Assembly: GCF_022539665.2 (NCBI RefSeq)
Contig: NC_081332.1
Coordinates: 1,509,773 to 1,573,772, forward strand
Source: Daphnia carinata
Taxonomy: Eukaryota; Arthropoda; Branchiopoda; Diplostraca; Daphniidae
Length of the DNA stretch: 64,000 bases
Direction of reading: 5' to 3'
The notes beneath the pieces were generated by a model. That model had not been told where the DNA came from. It did not search any database and saw nothing but the letters and a program-made list of their open reading frames with translations. Positions 12,037 through 23,440 of this stretch are shown here, one piece after another. Position numbers and translations under genes: made by a program. Each line of letters starts with the position of its first letter. Within the stretch, counting starts at the first letter, position 1.

Positions 12037-14644
12037 TCAATCTTTCCAATACGTTTTGCGCAAAAGTGCAAAGAAAGCTAAAACACGGAAGCCGACAATC
12101 AATCCGCACAAACCAATGATATCGCGATAATAAAAGTCCTGTAAGAAATGCGAAGGTTAGAGAATTAAATTAATATGCAAAAATCAGATAAGTACCGGAT
12201 TATAATCGTAATCTTTCAAGATGTCCTCCCCGATGCAAACGCTATCAGGGCAGGCGGTATCGTTGAACTGAACACCAACCCATTGATTGATGGAAAGCGC
12301 TTCGTTACCGTACATGAACCAAGACAGGTAACGCATCCAATCGAGATAAGCTGGAACGGCGCTGTTTTGAATATAAAACCCACCAATGTACAACAATGGA
12401 GTCACGAGGGGAGTGACTGAATTAATGGCATTCTCCGTTGAACTGATTAAACACGAAACGAAATAGCCTATTTAAAGAATAATATAAATCAATCATCACA
12501 CATTTCGAGCAATTGATTTTACCAAAGGACGTGACTGCGTTCGTGACGAGGATCATAATTCCACACGCAATGAAAAATCGATCGGCCAACACGTTCAATC
12601 CGATAGCGTGATAGGTAATCAAAGTAAAGATGAAAGGGAATATAAAATCAGCTGGCAGATCGGCCAGCGTTTTGCACAGGAAATAGACATCAGTGCGATA
12701 CATTTTCATACGATGTTCACGCAGAACTATGGGTATTTCGTTCGTGATTACCTTAGACAAACATTCAGACACTAAAACATTCGTAATTTTTCGTTTTACA
12801 AAGGACTTACGGTTACAACTCCGTAGATGTGTATGAACGTAGCATTGCTAAGGAGTATCAAGATGCCTCCTTGAATGTTCCGAATGCTCACGTATTGTAG
12901 GACGTGTCCTTGAAAGATGAGAGCAACCATGGCTGCAATACACTGCCGAACGAAAAATGTTCACGTGAAATGAGGGAATGAAGGATTGACATCACAACTT
13001 ACGATCGTTTGAAACATTTTAACTTTCAACGTTGTCGGCTCACGGACCACGGAGATGAGAGATCGCCAAAGGACGGCCTTAAACTGGGCAAACCAGGAGA
13101 CTTTGTAAAGAGAATTCTGCACATTACTTCCAGTAAGTTCATTGGTTTCACGATTTATCTGACGTGAATTGATTTTAGCTGTTGCCAAGACAAGACGATT
13201 GGCTTCTGAAGATTCGAAAGCATCGCAAATCTCGTTGATCTTCTTCTTAGATTCGACTTCCTCGCCCGGCACAGTAGCCAACGTCTGAATGTAGAAATCG
13301 GCTGGATTGTAATTAGACGGGCAAGGCAAACCTCGGCTTAAGAAAAAGGACTTGGCATCGGATACAGGACCGAAGAAAGCCGTCCTTCCTTCTGCCATCA
13401 AGAAAATGCGATCAAAGAGATCAAAAACATCGGACGAAGGTTGATGGATGCTGCACACCACCGTCTTCCCAGTTAGCGCAATCTTTTTCAACACCTGTTG
13501 ATTGAAAATCTGAAATAGTTGATCAAATGTCTTACAGCAGGTAGATACTTGAATGATGTTGTTGGCCATGAAAGAATCTAATCCTGACGTGGGTTCATCG
13601 CAGAATATCAACGAAGGGTTAGTCAGTGTCTATATAAAAAAATTCTATCAATTGTGAGCTAGAGTTAATGCAAATTATTAATCAAACCTCTGATGCAAAT
13701 GCAAGACGTTTCCTCTCACCACCCGAGATGCCTTTGATCCCTGTTACTGCATGTCCAATGACCGTGTCCGCACATTTAGCCAATCCTAACTCTTGAATAG
13801 CTTCGTTAACACGTTTCATCCGCTCATCATAACTGAAGCTTCCATCCATCCGGAGCAAAGCCTGCAATTAAAAGGTTAATTAACTCTTTTGCTCCTCTTT
13901 TTTAATCAAATCAATCTACCTGAAATTTCAAATGTTCTTTGACTGTTAGAGTCGGAATAAACAAATCGTTTTGCTGGACGTATCCAGAGTGTCTGGCCAG
14001 CATGTCGATGTCAACTGCTTCGCCATTGAGATGTCTTTGACCCGTGATCTTCAGTTTGCCCGTGTTCCTGAATGTCAGGCAATTGAGGAGGGTCGTCTTC
14101 CCAGCTCCACTTGCTCCCATGAGTGCAAGAAACTCGCCTGGTCCAACGCATCCACTAACTTTAATAAATTTAAATTCATTTCAATTTGTATTACGTAAAA
14201 AGACGTTATTTTATGTGAATACCGTTCTTGAGGATTTTCTTAGGAACTTGGGGTGAACGAGTGAAGCAGCTGGCCCGTTTTTCTTCTGCATAAACTTCAA
14301 TGTTGCTCCATGAATACGTCACAGGTAGAGATTTAAACGAAGGAAACGTTGAATAGCCATGCCCGGCTCTCGTGCTCGAGCCCAAATCGGACTGTTTATA
14401 CAATAAATTGATTATTATTCGTCAATAGTGCGACATTGGGTGTTATTTTGTGATGTACTCGAAGAATGTTTAGCTGTTGAACGACCGTTAACTTACCAGC
14501 TCCGTGCCAAATCCAAGATTGACAAACGTGGCTTGATGAGCCACCGAAATATCCTCCTAAAATTACAAACGAAAAGAAAAACAAATGAGCTCACGAAAAG
14601 GTTGTTTAACTTGTTAATAATAAACCCTTTCGATGATTTACCAT
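12037..14644 (-). CDS. ABCG half transporter (White subfamily)
   Basis: ABCG half transporters dimerise in membranes and export small hydrophobic substrates; White-type members carry pigment precursors. The exons on the minus strand are 14644-14642 (the ATG alone), 14556-14497, 14391-14223, 14158-13920, 13861-13688, 13629-13549, 13494-13003, 12942-12811, 12751-12523, 12467-12196 and 12138-12037, giving 650 residues in a closed frame. The nucleotide-binding domain comes first: Walker [11 protein letters not shown]-loop region YVQQNDLF, signature [14 protein letters not shown], Walker [14 protein letters not shown], and an H-loop His in SIHQPSSD. The membrane domain follows with about six hydrophobic segments and the White-like motif FGYFVSC. 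Substrate and orthology (white, scarlet, brown or a crustacean expansion) cannot be settled by eye. Two acceptors had to be chosen to hold the frame (12751 and 12942), and both give family-consistent sequence. Confidence 0.92.
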
Positions 14645-15112
14645 TGTAAAGTTGTGTTTTTAGTAAGATACTAAGGCTCTCTTTTGTCGCCGACCTATTC
14701 AAAACGCACTTTGGAATAACAATGGAAAGAACGAGAAAAAAAGCTGCTGTCGCATTACACCGAAATCGTTTTTAGTATTTCATGTTACGGCTAACATATG
14801 GGTTGGCAAAAGTCTAGATGGGAGCGCTAGATAACACATTACGAAAAGAAGGATAGCGAAAACAATATACAAAATGCGAGTCAAGCTAAAAGCAGGTACA
14901 GCTGTGCGACTGACTGCGACAAGTGCGTTCCACAACGAGTCGGCATCATCACGGACTGACGTTCACTCAAGCTCAAAGAAGGGATTCAATTACTATCAAT
15001 GTCAAAACCATTCCGATTGAGCTCCTCATTTTTTGTAATATTGAAACCTATACGTGTGTTGCAAAAGGATGTATACAATCAACATAGTGAATGAAATGTT
15101 CCATTTCTTTTT
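14645..15112. other. Intergenic
   Basis: No coding or RNA feature is visible. The stretch holds the ABCG promoter side (minus strand) and the 3' flank of the lectin pseudogene (also minus strand). Confidence 0.5.
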
Positions 15113-16226
15113 TCAAGGATTTGATTCGCAAATGGCTGGAAATTCCCAGCTGCATATGTGATCGTTCCACCTTTCGTAGCGGATCGTCATGCAATCCTCG
15201 TTTCCATTGCTGTCATCGGGTTGGCCGGTACCCCAATTTGCATGGCCCGGGTATAAGGGAGCGCCGGTGCTCTCTCAAACCCAGTATCCTTCGTTCGGCC
15301 AGTCAGTCAATGAAGTCCAGAAAATGCCGTCTAAACAAAAAATCAAATGATGCTGATGACAATCCATATGAATCAATCGATTATATACCATAGCCCCAAG
15401 CGGCGTGAATGGCTTGTTCTTCGGGATAACTTTCAAGCGTGAGTAGCTGCATGCCGTTGCTAGAACAGAATCCATACTGATCCGAACGAGTTCTCTACGT
15501 TTAACAAAAAACAAAACAAATGACAGTCGATGTACGAATGGGAAAATACGTTAATTCAAAATATACCAAGGAGAACACTGCGCAATAGCACTACACTTCG
15601 TTGAAAATGCGTCCGCATTGGGTTTCCAATCCCAAATTAAACGGGCAATCCACAGCCTAGAACATTTTTTTTGAAACTAGACTACATTGAAGTTAAACGA
15701 TAAATGAAATACCTTTTGAATCTTGAGTTGGACTTTGGCGGACGTCTTTTTGAATCGCAATAAAGCTGTTGATTGGCTCGAGTAAATGGCCTGAGGCAAA
15801 TCTTTCTTTTGTACTTCGAAGATCTTCTGATTGTCCGCACGAAGAATGGGAGCGTCTTCGTTGCTCCCATCGTGAATCTGAATAAAACCCTTTGTTATGT
15901 TTTGAAAGCACAAAAATTTAATGTTAATGTTACAGTCAGAACATCGTGAGCTTCTCCGATGTTTCCATTCACGACCGTGAAAACTAAAATGCGATTGTCT
16001 TGCGTTTGGATGTGCCAAACGCAATCGTTTTCTAAATGAGCATCTATCATAATTGCATCATCAACGAACACCTGTCCACCGCAAGCTTTGACAAAGTATC
16101 AAATTAAATTCAAAGGTATGCAACCATGCTGGAAGTTCACGCGTTCGACTTACCGGGAAGACGAGGATTGCCTTGAATGCTGGAACTGATTAAAGCCAAA
16201 ACAATTAAAATCGTAATGCTCACCAT
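15113..16226 (-). pseudogene. CUB plus C-type lectin gene with two in-frame stops
   Basis: The exons on the minus strand are 16226-16154 (signal peptide MVSITILIVLALISSSIQG), 16085-15934 and 15877-15713 (a CUB domain with ACGGQVF, CVWHI, LTIHDGS and QSTALLRF), 15656-15567, 15494-15389, and 15330 to the terminal stop at 15113-15115. The last exons encode a C-type lectin domain: GFCSSNGMQLLTLES, FWTSLTDW, WGTGQPDDSNGNEDC, and a closing WND plus AICE. All splice sites and phases agree, but two stops fall in frame. One is TAG at 15591-15593. The other is TGA at 15275-15277, exactly where the family normally has a Trp in the WxWxSTG segment. The product would therefore be a secreted CUB protein of about 150 residues. 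It could instead be a null allele, a readthrough gene, or sequence error. Domain calls are secure; pseudogene status is likely. Confidence 0.75.
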
Positions 16227-16698
16227 GTTCAGAGTAGCTGAACAATCCAATGGAAGCGGAAAGACGTCGAGATTTAGGATTTCGTATGTCATTGATGTGT
16301 CCTTATATTAAGTCTTTGGCTATGCTCATTATCACGCAAAACAACATGGCAAAACAAATAGTGCGTCTTAGATTTTGGCCACACGTTCTAATCAGCATAT
16401 AATGCCAGTTCAATAAGTATACGCAGTTTGTTTCATTACACTCAAAACGTTTTGAATCGGGATGATTATCACGCATATACACATCCCTTGAGGTGATGAG
16501 TCACCCAACACGAGTGTCCAACACAGTGTTTATTAACTGATAAACGGTATGAACACAAAGGTTAAAATCATCAACATAAGATGATTGTTTTATAACCAAC
16601 GTTCAAACCTTTGGATGCACTTGTCTTAACTCGATTGTTTTCATAATTACGTCAATGTTTTCTTTCAAAGATAACAACGAGAGATTGTTGAGTTTAAT
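16227..16698. other. Intergenic
   Basis: No gene is seen. The stretch separates the 5' end of the CUB/lectin pseudogene from the 3' end of the PRDM13-type gene and is AT-rich. Confidence 0.5.
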
Positions 16699-16704
16699 TT
16701 TATT
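16699..16704 (-). terminator. Poly(A) signal of the PRDM13-type gene
   Basis: AATAAA on the minus strand, about 20 bases after the stop codon at 16723-16725. It is a short but plausible 3' end. Confidence 0.5.
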
Positions 16705-16722
16705 TACAAAAGTTCATGTATA

Positions 16723-18050
16723 TCAGCAAATGTCGACGACATCGAGCTGGTCTTCGTCGTCGTCACTGTTATTATTGCTGCTGATGCTGCTGTGAGTCGA
16801 ACTCAACGGAGACGGGCAATCAATCGAATCGGCCGAACTCGGCTGATGGCGAACGATTGGCGAATCAACGGACGTGTGTCTCGATTGAATGTGTCGATCT
16901 AAATCACGTCTCCTCATCAACACCTTGCCGCATAATTCGCACCTGACATTTCAAATCACATTAACGTATTTCAAATTGAATTTAAATGAATTCAATACTT
17001 GTAAGGTGATTTATCTCCAGTTAATCCGACTTGATGGTGATGCTCGGCATGCAACCGAATGTGTTTGTTTAGGTTACTTGGGTCGCCAAACGGCCTGGAA
17101 CAGACGGGACACTTGAGCGGCTTGTATCCCGTGTGGGTCCGAATGTGAATTTTCAGTCCGTACTTCCTCGAGTAAATCTTGCCGCAGTAGATGCAAATAT
17201 GGCCGTGTTTCGACCGGCCCAGATGACTCACGATCGTCTCGACTTGAGCGGCTGGACTCGTTCCAGTCGTCCGCTGATTATTACCAGCAGCAAACGTTTG
17301 GAACAAATGGGTCGGAGTGGGTTTGCAAAGAACGTTTCGCGATGACTGTTGCTGGAACGGGATCACTGGAGGACTTTCTGGCTTCGTTAACGTGTGGAAG
17401 ACTCTGTTCCAGAGGGCGGACGTAGAGACGGACCGATTGGAGCAGTGAAAGAACAAGTGAAGCTTCAGCGGGTTGGGATTGACGAAGACGCTGGAACATC
17501 GGTGACAAACGTATCGGTCACCGGCTTGGATATTCTTGGGCACGAGGAAAGGCATTTCCAGACGGGCCAGCATCGCTTCCGAGAACCAAAAGTACAAGCG
17601 CTGGCCTTTCTCGATCGGCCGCGTCGTCGTGAACGTGAGCGATAGATGATTCACATCATTGCCCGACGTCGAAGACACCGTGGAACATTCTACATTTTGC
17701 ATCCGGCATTCAGTCGCAACCTCGATGGACATTGGCCACAAGCTGGACGGCGGACTGGACGTTAATTCGCCTTTGCTAAGACTCACCTGTCATCAATAAA
17801 AATTGGATTAATTAAAAAACAATTCAATGTTGAATTGAAAAACCTTGAATTGTTGATGGTGCGGAGTGAAACGACGAGGATCGAGCGCAATGATGGCAGA
17901 TTTCGATTCCGGCCGGAGGAATTCTTCCGCCACGACGGATGGTCCCGGCTCGATGCACCTGTTTCCTATTTCCGCATTGCTAACAACAGCGATGTTGCTG
18001 TTGATGGTTAACCTCTCGACCATTGGCGTTACTGGCTGATGGTTCATCAT
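16723..18050 (-). CDS. PRDM13: PRDM13-type PR-domain zinc-finger protein
   Basis: PRDM13 is a nuclear regulator of neuronal fate in animals. Exons 18050-17844, 17786-16999 and 16942-16723 encode 404 residues. The N-terminal third carries a PR (SET-like) domain ending RPIEKGQRLYFWFSEAMLAR and then LEMPFLVP. An isolated zinc finger YVCHRCSSVF follows near residue 160. After a linker come GHICIYCGKIYSRKYGLKIH, then LKCPVCSRPFGDPSNLNKHI, then across the last splice site KCELCGKVLMRRRDLDRHIQ. This finger set and spacing are the PRDM13 signature. The tail is Ser/Asn/Asp-rich. The start is the first of two adjacent Met codons. Methyltransferase activity cannot be judged from this sequence. Orthology to PRDM13 is strong; the precise role in this animal is inference. 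Confidence 0.9.
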
Positions 18051-19615
18051 TCTCTTTTCGATAATTTTGCCGGATTTTTTAAAAGGACGAACTGTTCCGG
18101 ATGCGAGTGATCATGTGACTTCCGCCATGACCGCCGACGTCACCCGCTATTTATGTGTTGCTCCAAGTTGGGAAATCAAGCTCCACCTACTAACAAAAAG
18201 CCATCGCACTTGATGGTGATGATCATTGTGGAGCACTTGTTATATAACATCAAAAGAGGGGGGAGGGAAGGCCGGTGTTGTATACCCGGAGACGGCGGGT
18301 GGTTAGTGGGTCGGTGCACTTAGTCCTCCCCCCCCCCCACCTCAATAGGAGGGACGGGTATTAGCCACGTGATGGTGGGATCTTTAACAGCTGCTTTCTT
18401 GTACTTGTATTAGTCGATTGGATAATTCACGTTTGATTCAAAACATTTCTTCGATAATTTCAATCAAATGATTTTACCTATATTTTTTAAAAATTGATTC
18501 CAATACGTCATTCGACGTTAGATTGGGATCTTGGGGGGCTAAAGCTGTGCGTCACGATCGTCCATTGGATTACAATCAAACGGGGGGGTCATAATACGAA
18601 CGTCCGTGATTGTTTTTGTTATTGTGGTGGCGTCGTCAGCTGTTAACGACCCCACCAACCCCCCCCCCCCCCCTACTCTTCCATTCTTTGCCATTCAGAC
18701 CCCTCCCTTTCAATATAAGAGGGCAAATGGCGGGTTAGGAAAGAGGGTGAATGCGATTAAAAACGAGCCCTTTTTTTTGGCCATTGATTGCATCTATATA
18801 GAGATGTTATGTGTAGTATACACATACACAGCAGGAGGAGCGTCACCTGGTGGTCTTCTCACCCTCGGGGGTTTGGCATCCCTCATTGAGAAGAAACCGC
18901 TGGTTTATTATAGAGCGAAATGTAGGGGGATGTAGGTGGATGAACACACACACTTAAAAAAGGTTACGGGGGGTGGGAGGAGGGTGGCGGAGCCAATCGT
19001 TTAACATCGACAAAATGCGAAGCCATGAAAGCGTGAAGAATATCCGCACCACCTGACGTCACCATCGCCAGAAACCCGCGCTATATACATTTTCAAATGT
19101 TTTCCTCCTCATCGCCCTCTTTTATAACATCTTATAGTGTCTTTGGTGTGTGTACACTGTGTGTGTAGATGCATTTAGCCTATTTCTAATATTTAATACG
19201 TATACACACATAGGCATGGGGGGGAGGGACTGGGAATGGTGGCACCTGATCCATCCATTATGCATATTTATTCAATCTGGTTCGTCCAGCTGACGCACTC
19301 GTCCGAGCCTATCTGATTGAATCGAATCGCAAAACCATTGAAAATGAGAGGGGACGCTGTTTTTAACATCATCTTTTTTTAAAGAAGATGATTCCTTGTA
19401 TTTTTCCTGTGTGTGTAATGTGTTGATAGAATAATTGATTTTCGTGTGATTAGAACAATACGAGTCATGATTTTATATAGCGATCCAATTTGTTTTGTTT
19501 TTAAAAGGCGAATAGTTTGGGACAGAAATTTTGAATTTCCAACTTACGCGGAAAATTCAAGGTATTGCGCAGAATTTTGAGGGGGGGGGGGGGGCTCGAA
19601 TGCATTAAGAAACGG
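18051..19615. other. Intergenic; promoter side of PRDM13
   Basis: No coding gene is seen in 1.5 kb. The stretch has several homopolymer runs (C-runs at about 18329-18338 and 18661-18672, a G-run at 19581-19592) and scattered GT-rich patches. It contains the upstream region of the PRDM13-type gene. I cannot identify a TATA box with confidence. Confidence 0.5.
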
Positions 19616-19617
19616 AT

Positions 19618-19623
19618 TTTATT
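19618..19623 (-). terminator. AATAAA overlapping the stop codon of the RSPH3-like gene
   Basis: The last codons read GCC GAA TAA AAT, so the stop codon TAA lies inside the poly(A) signal AATAAA. If it is used, the 3' UTR would be only a few tens of bases long. Confidence 0.4.
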
Positions 19624-22600
19624 CGGCGACGACGTTCATCAGTTTGGACGTGGTCAACTCTGCCATCCTCAGTTGCTGGAACTGGACGCGCTGCTGACGT
19701 ATCTCTTTGATTTCCTCCTCTTCCAGCATCTCGACGAACGCCTGTTCCAGCGTGGCGTTCACCATTTGTTCCACGACGGGCGCCAGGCCCGTCTCAAAGT
19801 CCGGCAGGTCGGTCAGCACCACCTGCGTCGACCCGTCCTGCGTGTTGCTATTCAAAGAGCTGATGGCGTCCGTCGATCCGTTCACCGTCCTGTTCCGTTT
19901 CACGTTCTCGATGGACGCGTCCGTCTGCACGCTCGATTCCACATCTCCGGCCCGTCTTAGTAACTTGTGTGAAATAAATTAAGTTCGTTATGATTTTTGG
20001 TAAGTAAAAATGAGAGGAGATGGATGTACCTCTTCGAAATTGCCGTCCGTCTGGACGGACCCGTTGTAATAACGGTCCCCGTTGGCACCGAAATTAGTCC
20101 CGCCGTCGGCCACACCACGACGCTTAGTGCGACGACGTTGCAAGGCTTTGCGTCTGGCATCGATGTGTCGCCTCCAGTCATCGGTCAAAGGTAGATTCTA
20201 ACGTCATATAATTGTGGGGGAGGGATGTATATATAGACAAATATTTGCGTATGGTCTATCAACTTAACTACCAGTTGTTATTTATTTTTTAAATTCATGA
20301 ATAGGTTTGATTTTTAAAGCGGATGTTTTGATTTAGGTGCACACCTGTTGGGACAAGACTTTGCTGTAGCCGAAGTGCGGGTTCCACGGAGGCATGCTTA
20401 TCTTCTCTCCGCCCGGACGAGAAGAAAAACATAATTTTTTTTTTAAATATCCGACATTCACAGTGCGTGAGGCGCATTCCACAACGAAGACAATTTAAAC
20501 GAAAGTGTTGCAAAAAAATAAATGACATGTAATTAATTATTTTGGTGTGAACGGATGTATAGTATTTTAAATTCTAATTGAATTATTAGCAGGTACGATT
20601 TTTGTAGTTTAACAGTGATGGACAACAAGGACACGAGTGTACCGCTTTATTTAATTTTGAATGAATTACAAGTTGTTGAGCCTACCTCTTGATCGAGGGC
20701 GTTTTGCGATTGATAGCGAACTCCATTTTCCATGGATCGGTCATGCCTGCAATATTACAATGTCAATTAACTTAAATTCTGTCTATATATTTTCTTAGAA
20801 TAAATGCAGTTGGTCTCGTGCTATACCCTGCCCCTATTTACATTCAGACGTTTTATGGCCCGACTTTAATTAGGTTGATATACGTCACCGATTAATGTCC
20901 TTCTTTCGTGCCATGTATAAAAAGCGCCTCCCAAGCTCAGATTTCTTTTTTTAAAGTAGAGTTCCCTCTCTTGATGATGAACAATGGTTCACTTGAAATC
21001 ACCACAACAACCAACATCTAAAAGTTTATAGCTCTATCTCGGTCACGTCAGTCACGCAGATTGCGCAATAATCCATAGGCCTACACACAGACACAGACGA
21101 TGAAGGGGGGGGAGGGAATAGAAATCGGACGGCTAGACTAATAACGGCCTTCGTCTATAGCCACAAAAGGATAATATTAATACACTTGGAATAATAGAGT
21201 ACTGTGTACGTAGCGGGACCTGGTTGCCATGGCAACCTCAATAGCCTTGGATGATTCACGTTGGCATAGCTCGGAATAACAATAGTTAAAAGGAGGAACA
21301 CGCAACGTGTCCTCGTTTCCCCCCCTCTCATCGTTCGATTCGCAAACAAAGTTTGCAATTTTTGTTTGTGCCCCGTTGCCACAGTAGCTGCATTGCTGTT
21401 AACTCAAGTTCATTTTGTTTTCGCTTTAAAAAAAAAAAAAAAAGGCGTGACGGGCCAGTGTTGAAAACACCCTCATCCATCTGACCTATTTGTTCCTCTA
21501 TAAACAATCGAAAACGATAAATCATTTTTTTGGCCAAGTTTAAATAGCTATATACTTACATCGATTTGTAGGTCACGTTATATCCGACGTTGTCATAGCC
21601 GCGTTTAATGGCCGTCAAATCCCAACCGCTGCCGCCCGCTAAATTGACTTTCAGCGACGATGAACCGCCACCACCCACGTGATGGCCGTTGGCGACGCTT
21701 TGGCCGGCCAGCGAGAAATTGCTGTTGCTGATGTTGCGTTGATGGGGCCGCTGGCGATGGAACGGAGCCGGGCTGGGCGGTCGTCCGCGCTGGACCGGAT
21801 TGTGCTGCTGAATCATCGGGCTAAAATCGTCATATCGATTACTAATTGCACCATCGTTATTGCTAGTACAAGTGCTGAACACCGACGGCGTGTAGTTGGG
21901 CGGTAAGGCCGGCTCCGGGAACACACTCAACGGACGGACGACGGTGACGAAACGACGCCGTTCTTCCACATTGTGGCCGGGCGGACTGATTAGCGAATGC
22001 ATCGTGGACTGACGAGACGTCTTTTTATTGCCAATCTTCGGCAGCTTATGATTGCCCTGATTATTCATGTTGACCGACGTCGTGTCCGGCGATTTATTAG
22101 CCTGCGGGTTCCGCTTCCTGACCACCTTTGTCTGTACTTTTTAATTATATATGAGACACACAAAAACGATATCGCATGTACCTTCCCCTTTTTTATTTTT
22201 AAATTATTTCAAATCCCTATGCATAAATTAAAAATAGCTGGTCTATAAACAAATGGCCCTAATCTGACCTTAGTTGGCGATGATTGGTGGTTGTCGGACG
22301 TGCCGGACGATGAAACCTGACCGATCCCGCTGTCGTCCGAACGACCTGCTGAATTTCTCCACGTCTCGAAAACCTCCAACACTTCGTTGCGGCTAACCGG
22401 CGGACTGTCTAAGTTTGGCTGATTCTCTTCTTTTGCTCCTACAGTCGTGATCACGCTTGAGACTCTCGACCCGACCGAACGGCCGCTAAGGGACATGCCT
22501 CTCACGAAATTCGAAATGAAAAATCGGGGACTTTTGCCGGAATTGAAAAAACTACAAACAAACGAGACGGAAATGATTCAACCGGATGGAGAGTCCGCCC

Positions 22601-23440
22601 GGCAAAGACTGCCGTCGCCTAAGTAGCTGGCCTAACATTTTATGTGGAGATTCTTATCGGTTTAAAGCCACTCTGTATAGGTTTCACGGTTGCCATAGGA
22701 CGAATAATTGACGAAGATGACGATATCGATAGTCGATGATTCTCGGTGCTGGCCCCGGATGTGTTCCCAGCTGCTGTTTCGATTCTTCTTTCCCGTTTCA
22801 ATTTTCACAACAAAGGTGAGCAGGTACTCGAACAATATTTCAAAACTCACTATTTATTTTGAAACTGTGTGATGTTTATTAATTATGTAGACAGACACGT
22901 TTTGAAAATGAACTTGGACCTGTGTGTGTCCGCAATAAGGCGCCACAAATGTATGAGACTGTTCTTTCTTTTTTTCACGTACTTGATCTAAAAGGGGGAA
23001 TACCTATCGACACCTGGGATGCATCCAGGTAGACTTTCCTATCGCCATAGCGAGAATGCGCATGCCCTGTTTACTATAGGAGCTTTTAACTTGGGAATTC
23101 TATTTATAGTTAAGGACCGAACTGTTTGGTTAGCACAAGAATATAAATTCAGGTGGTAATACGTATTTTTTTTTAAAGATGAAAATGTCAGGTAAAATGT
23201 AAAGGGAGAGGATGAATAATGTCTATGCTGATTGAATTTAATTGTAATGAGGCGAAATGGAATGATGTTGATTAAGGGCACGTTGAAAACAACCACTTCC
23301 CTAGTACGAAAGAAAAAAAAATCAATGATGACTCACCTAGCGTTTGGTTTGACTGGTGGTAATGGCCGATGGATGGCTGTGACTGGATGATCAACGCTCT
23401 TGCCCTGGGAGCTCCTCGTCGACGCCGTAGAGACGCTCAT
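19619..23440 (-). CDS. Protein with RSPH3-like C-terminal region
   Basis: Seven minus-strand exons join in frame: 23440-23337 (start uncertain), 22530-22269, 22131-21560, 20746-20686, 20401-20345, 20197-20030 and 19963-19619; about 522 residues. The C-terminal part resembles radial spoke head protein 3. It has DDWRRHIDARRKALQRRR, then SVQTDG and SSVQTDA, then LTDLPDFE and PVVEQMVNATLEQAFVEM, then a LEEEEIKEIRQQR motif and QLRMAEL. RSPH3 anchors radial spokes in motile axonemes and can bind PKA. The conserved N-terminal YANIMYDRRV block of the family is not visible. The first 300 residues are low-complexity and basic, and the C-terminus is short. A perfect X-box lies in the intron between exons 3 and 4. 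The stop codon overlaps an AATAAA. I infer a divergent ciliary protein. Confidence 0.6.
21222..21237. promoter_or_regulatory. Perfect palindromic X-box (RFX site)
   Basis: GGTTGCCATGGCAACC is a perfect 16-bp palindrome and contains the RFX consensus GTTRCC(N)nRGYAAC. It lies in the intron between exons 3 and 4 of the RSPH3-like gene. RFX factors drive ciliary genes through X-boxes in many animals. Function here is inferred from the motif and the gene. Confidence 0.6.

Noticed and set aside
12752-12810. Apparent frameshift or 39-bp intron in the ABCG gene
   Set aside because: Using the acceptor at 12752 gives a normal 59-bp intron and VVTVITNEIP, which matches White proteins. No lesion is needed.
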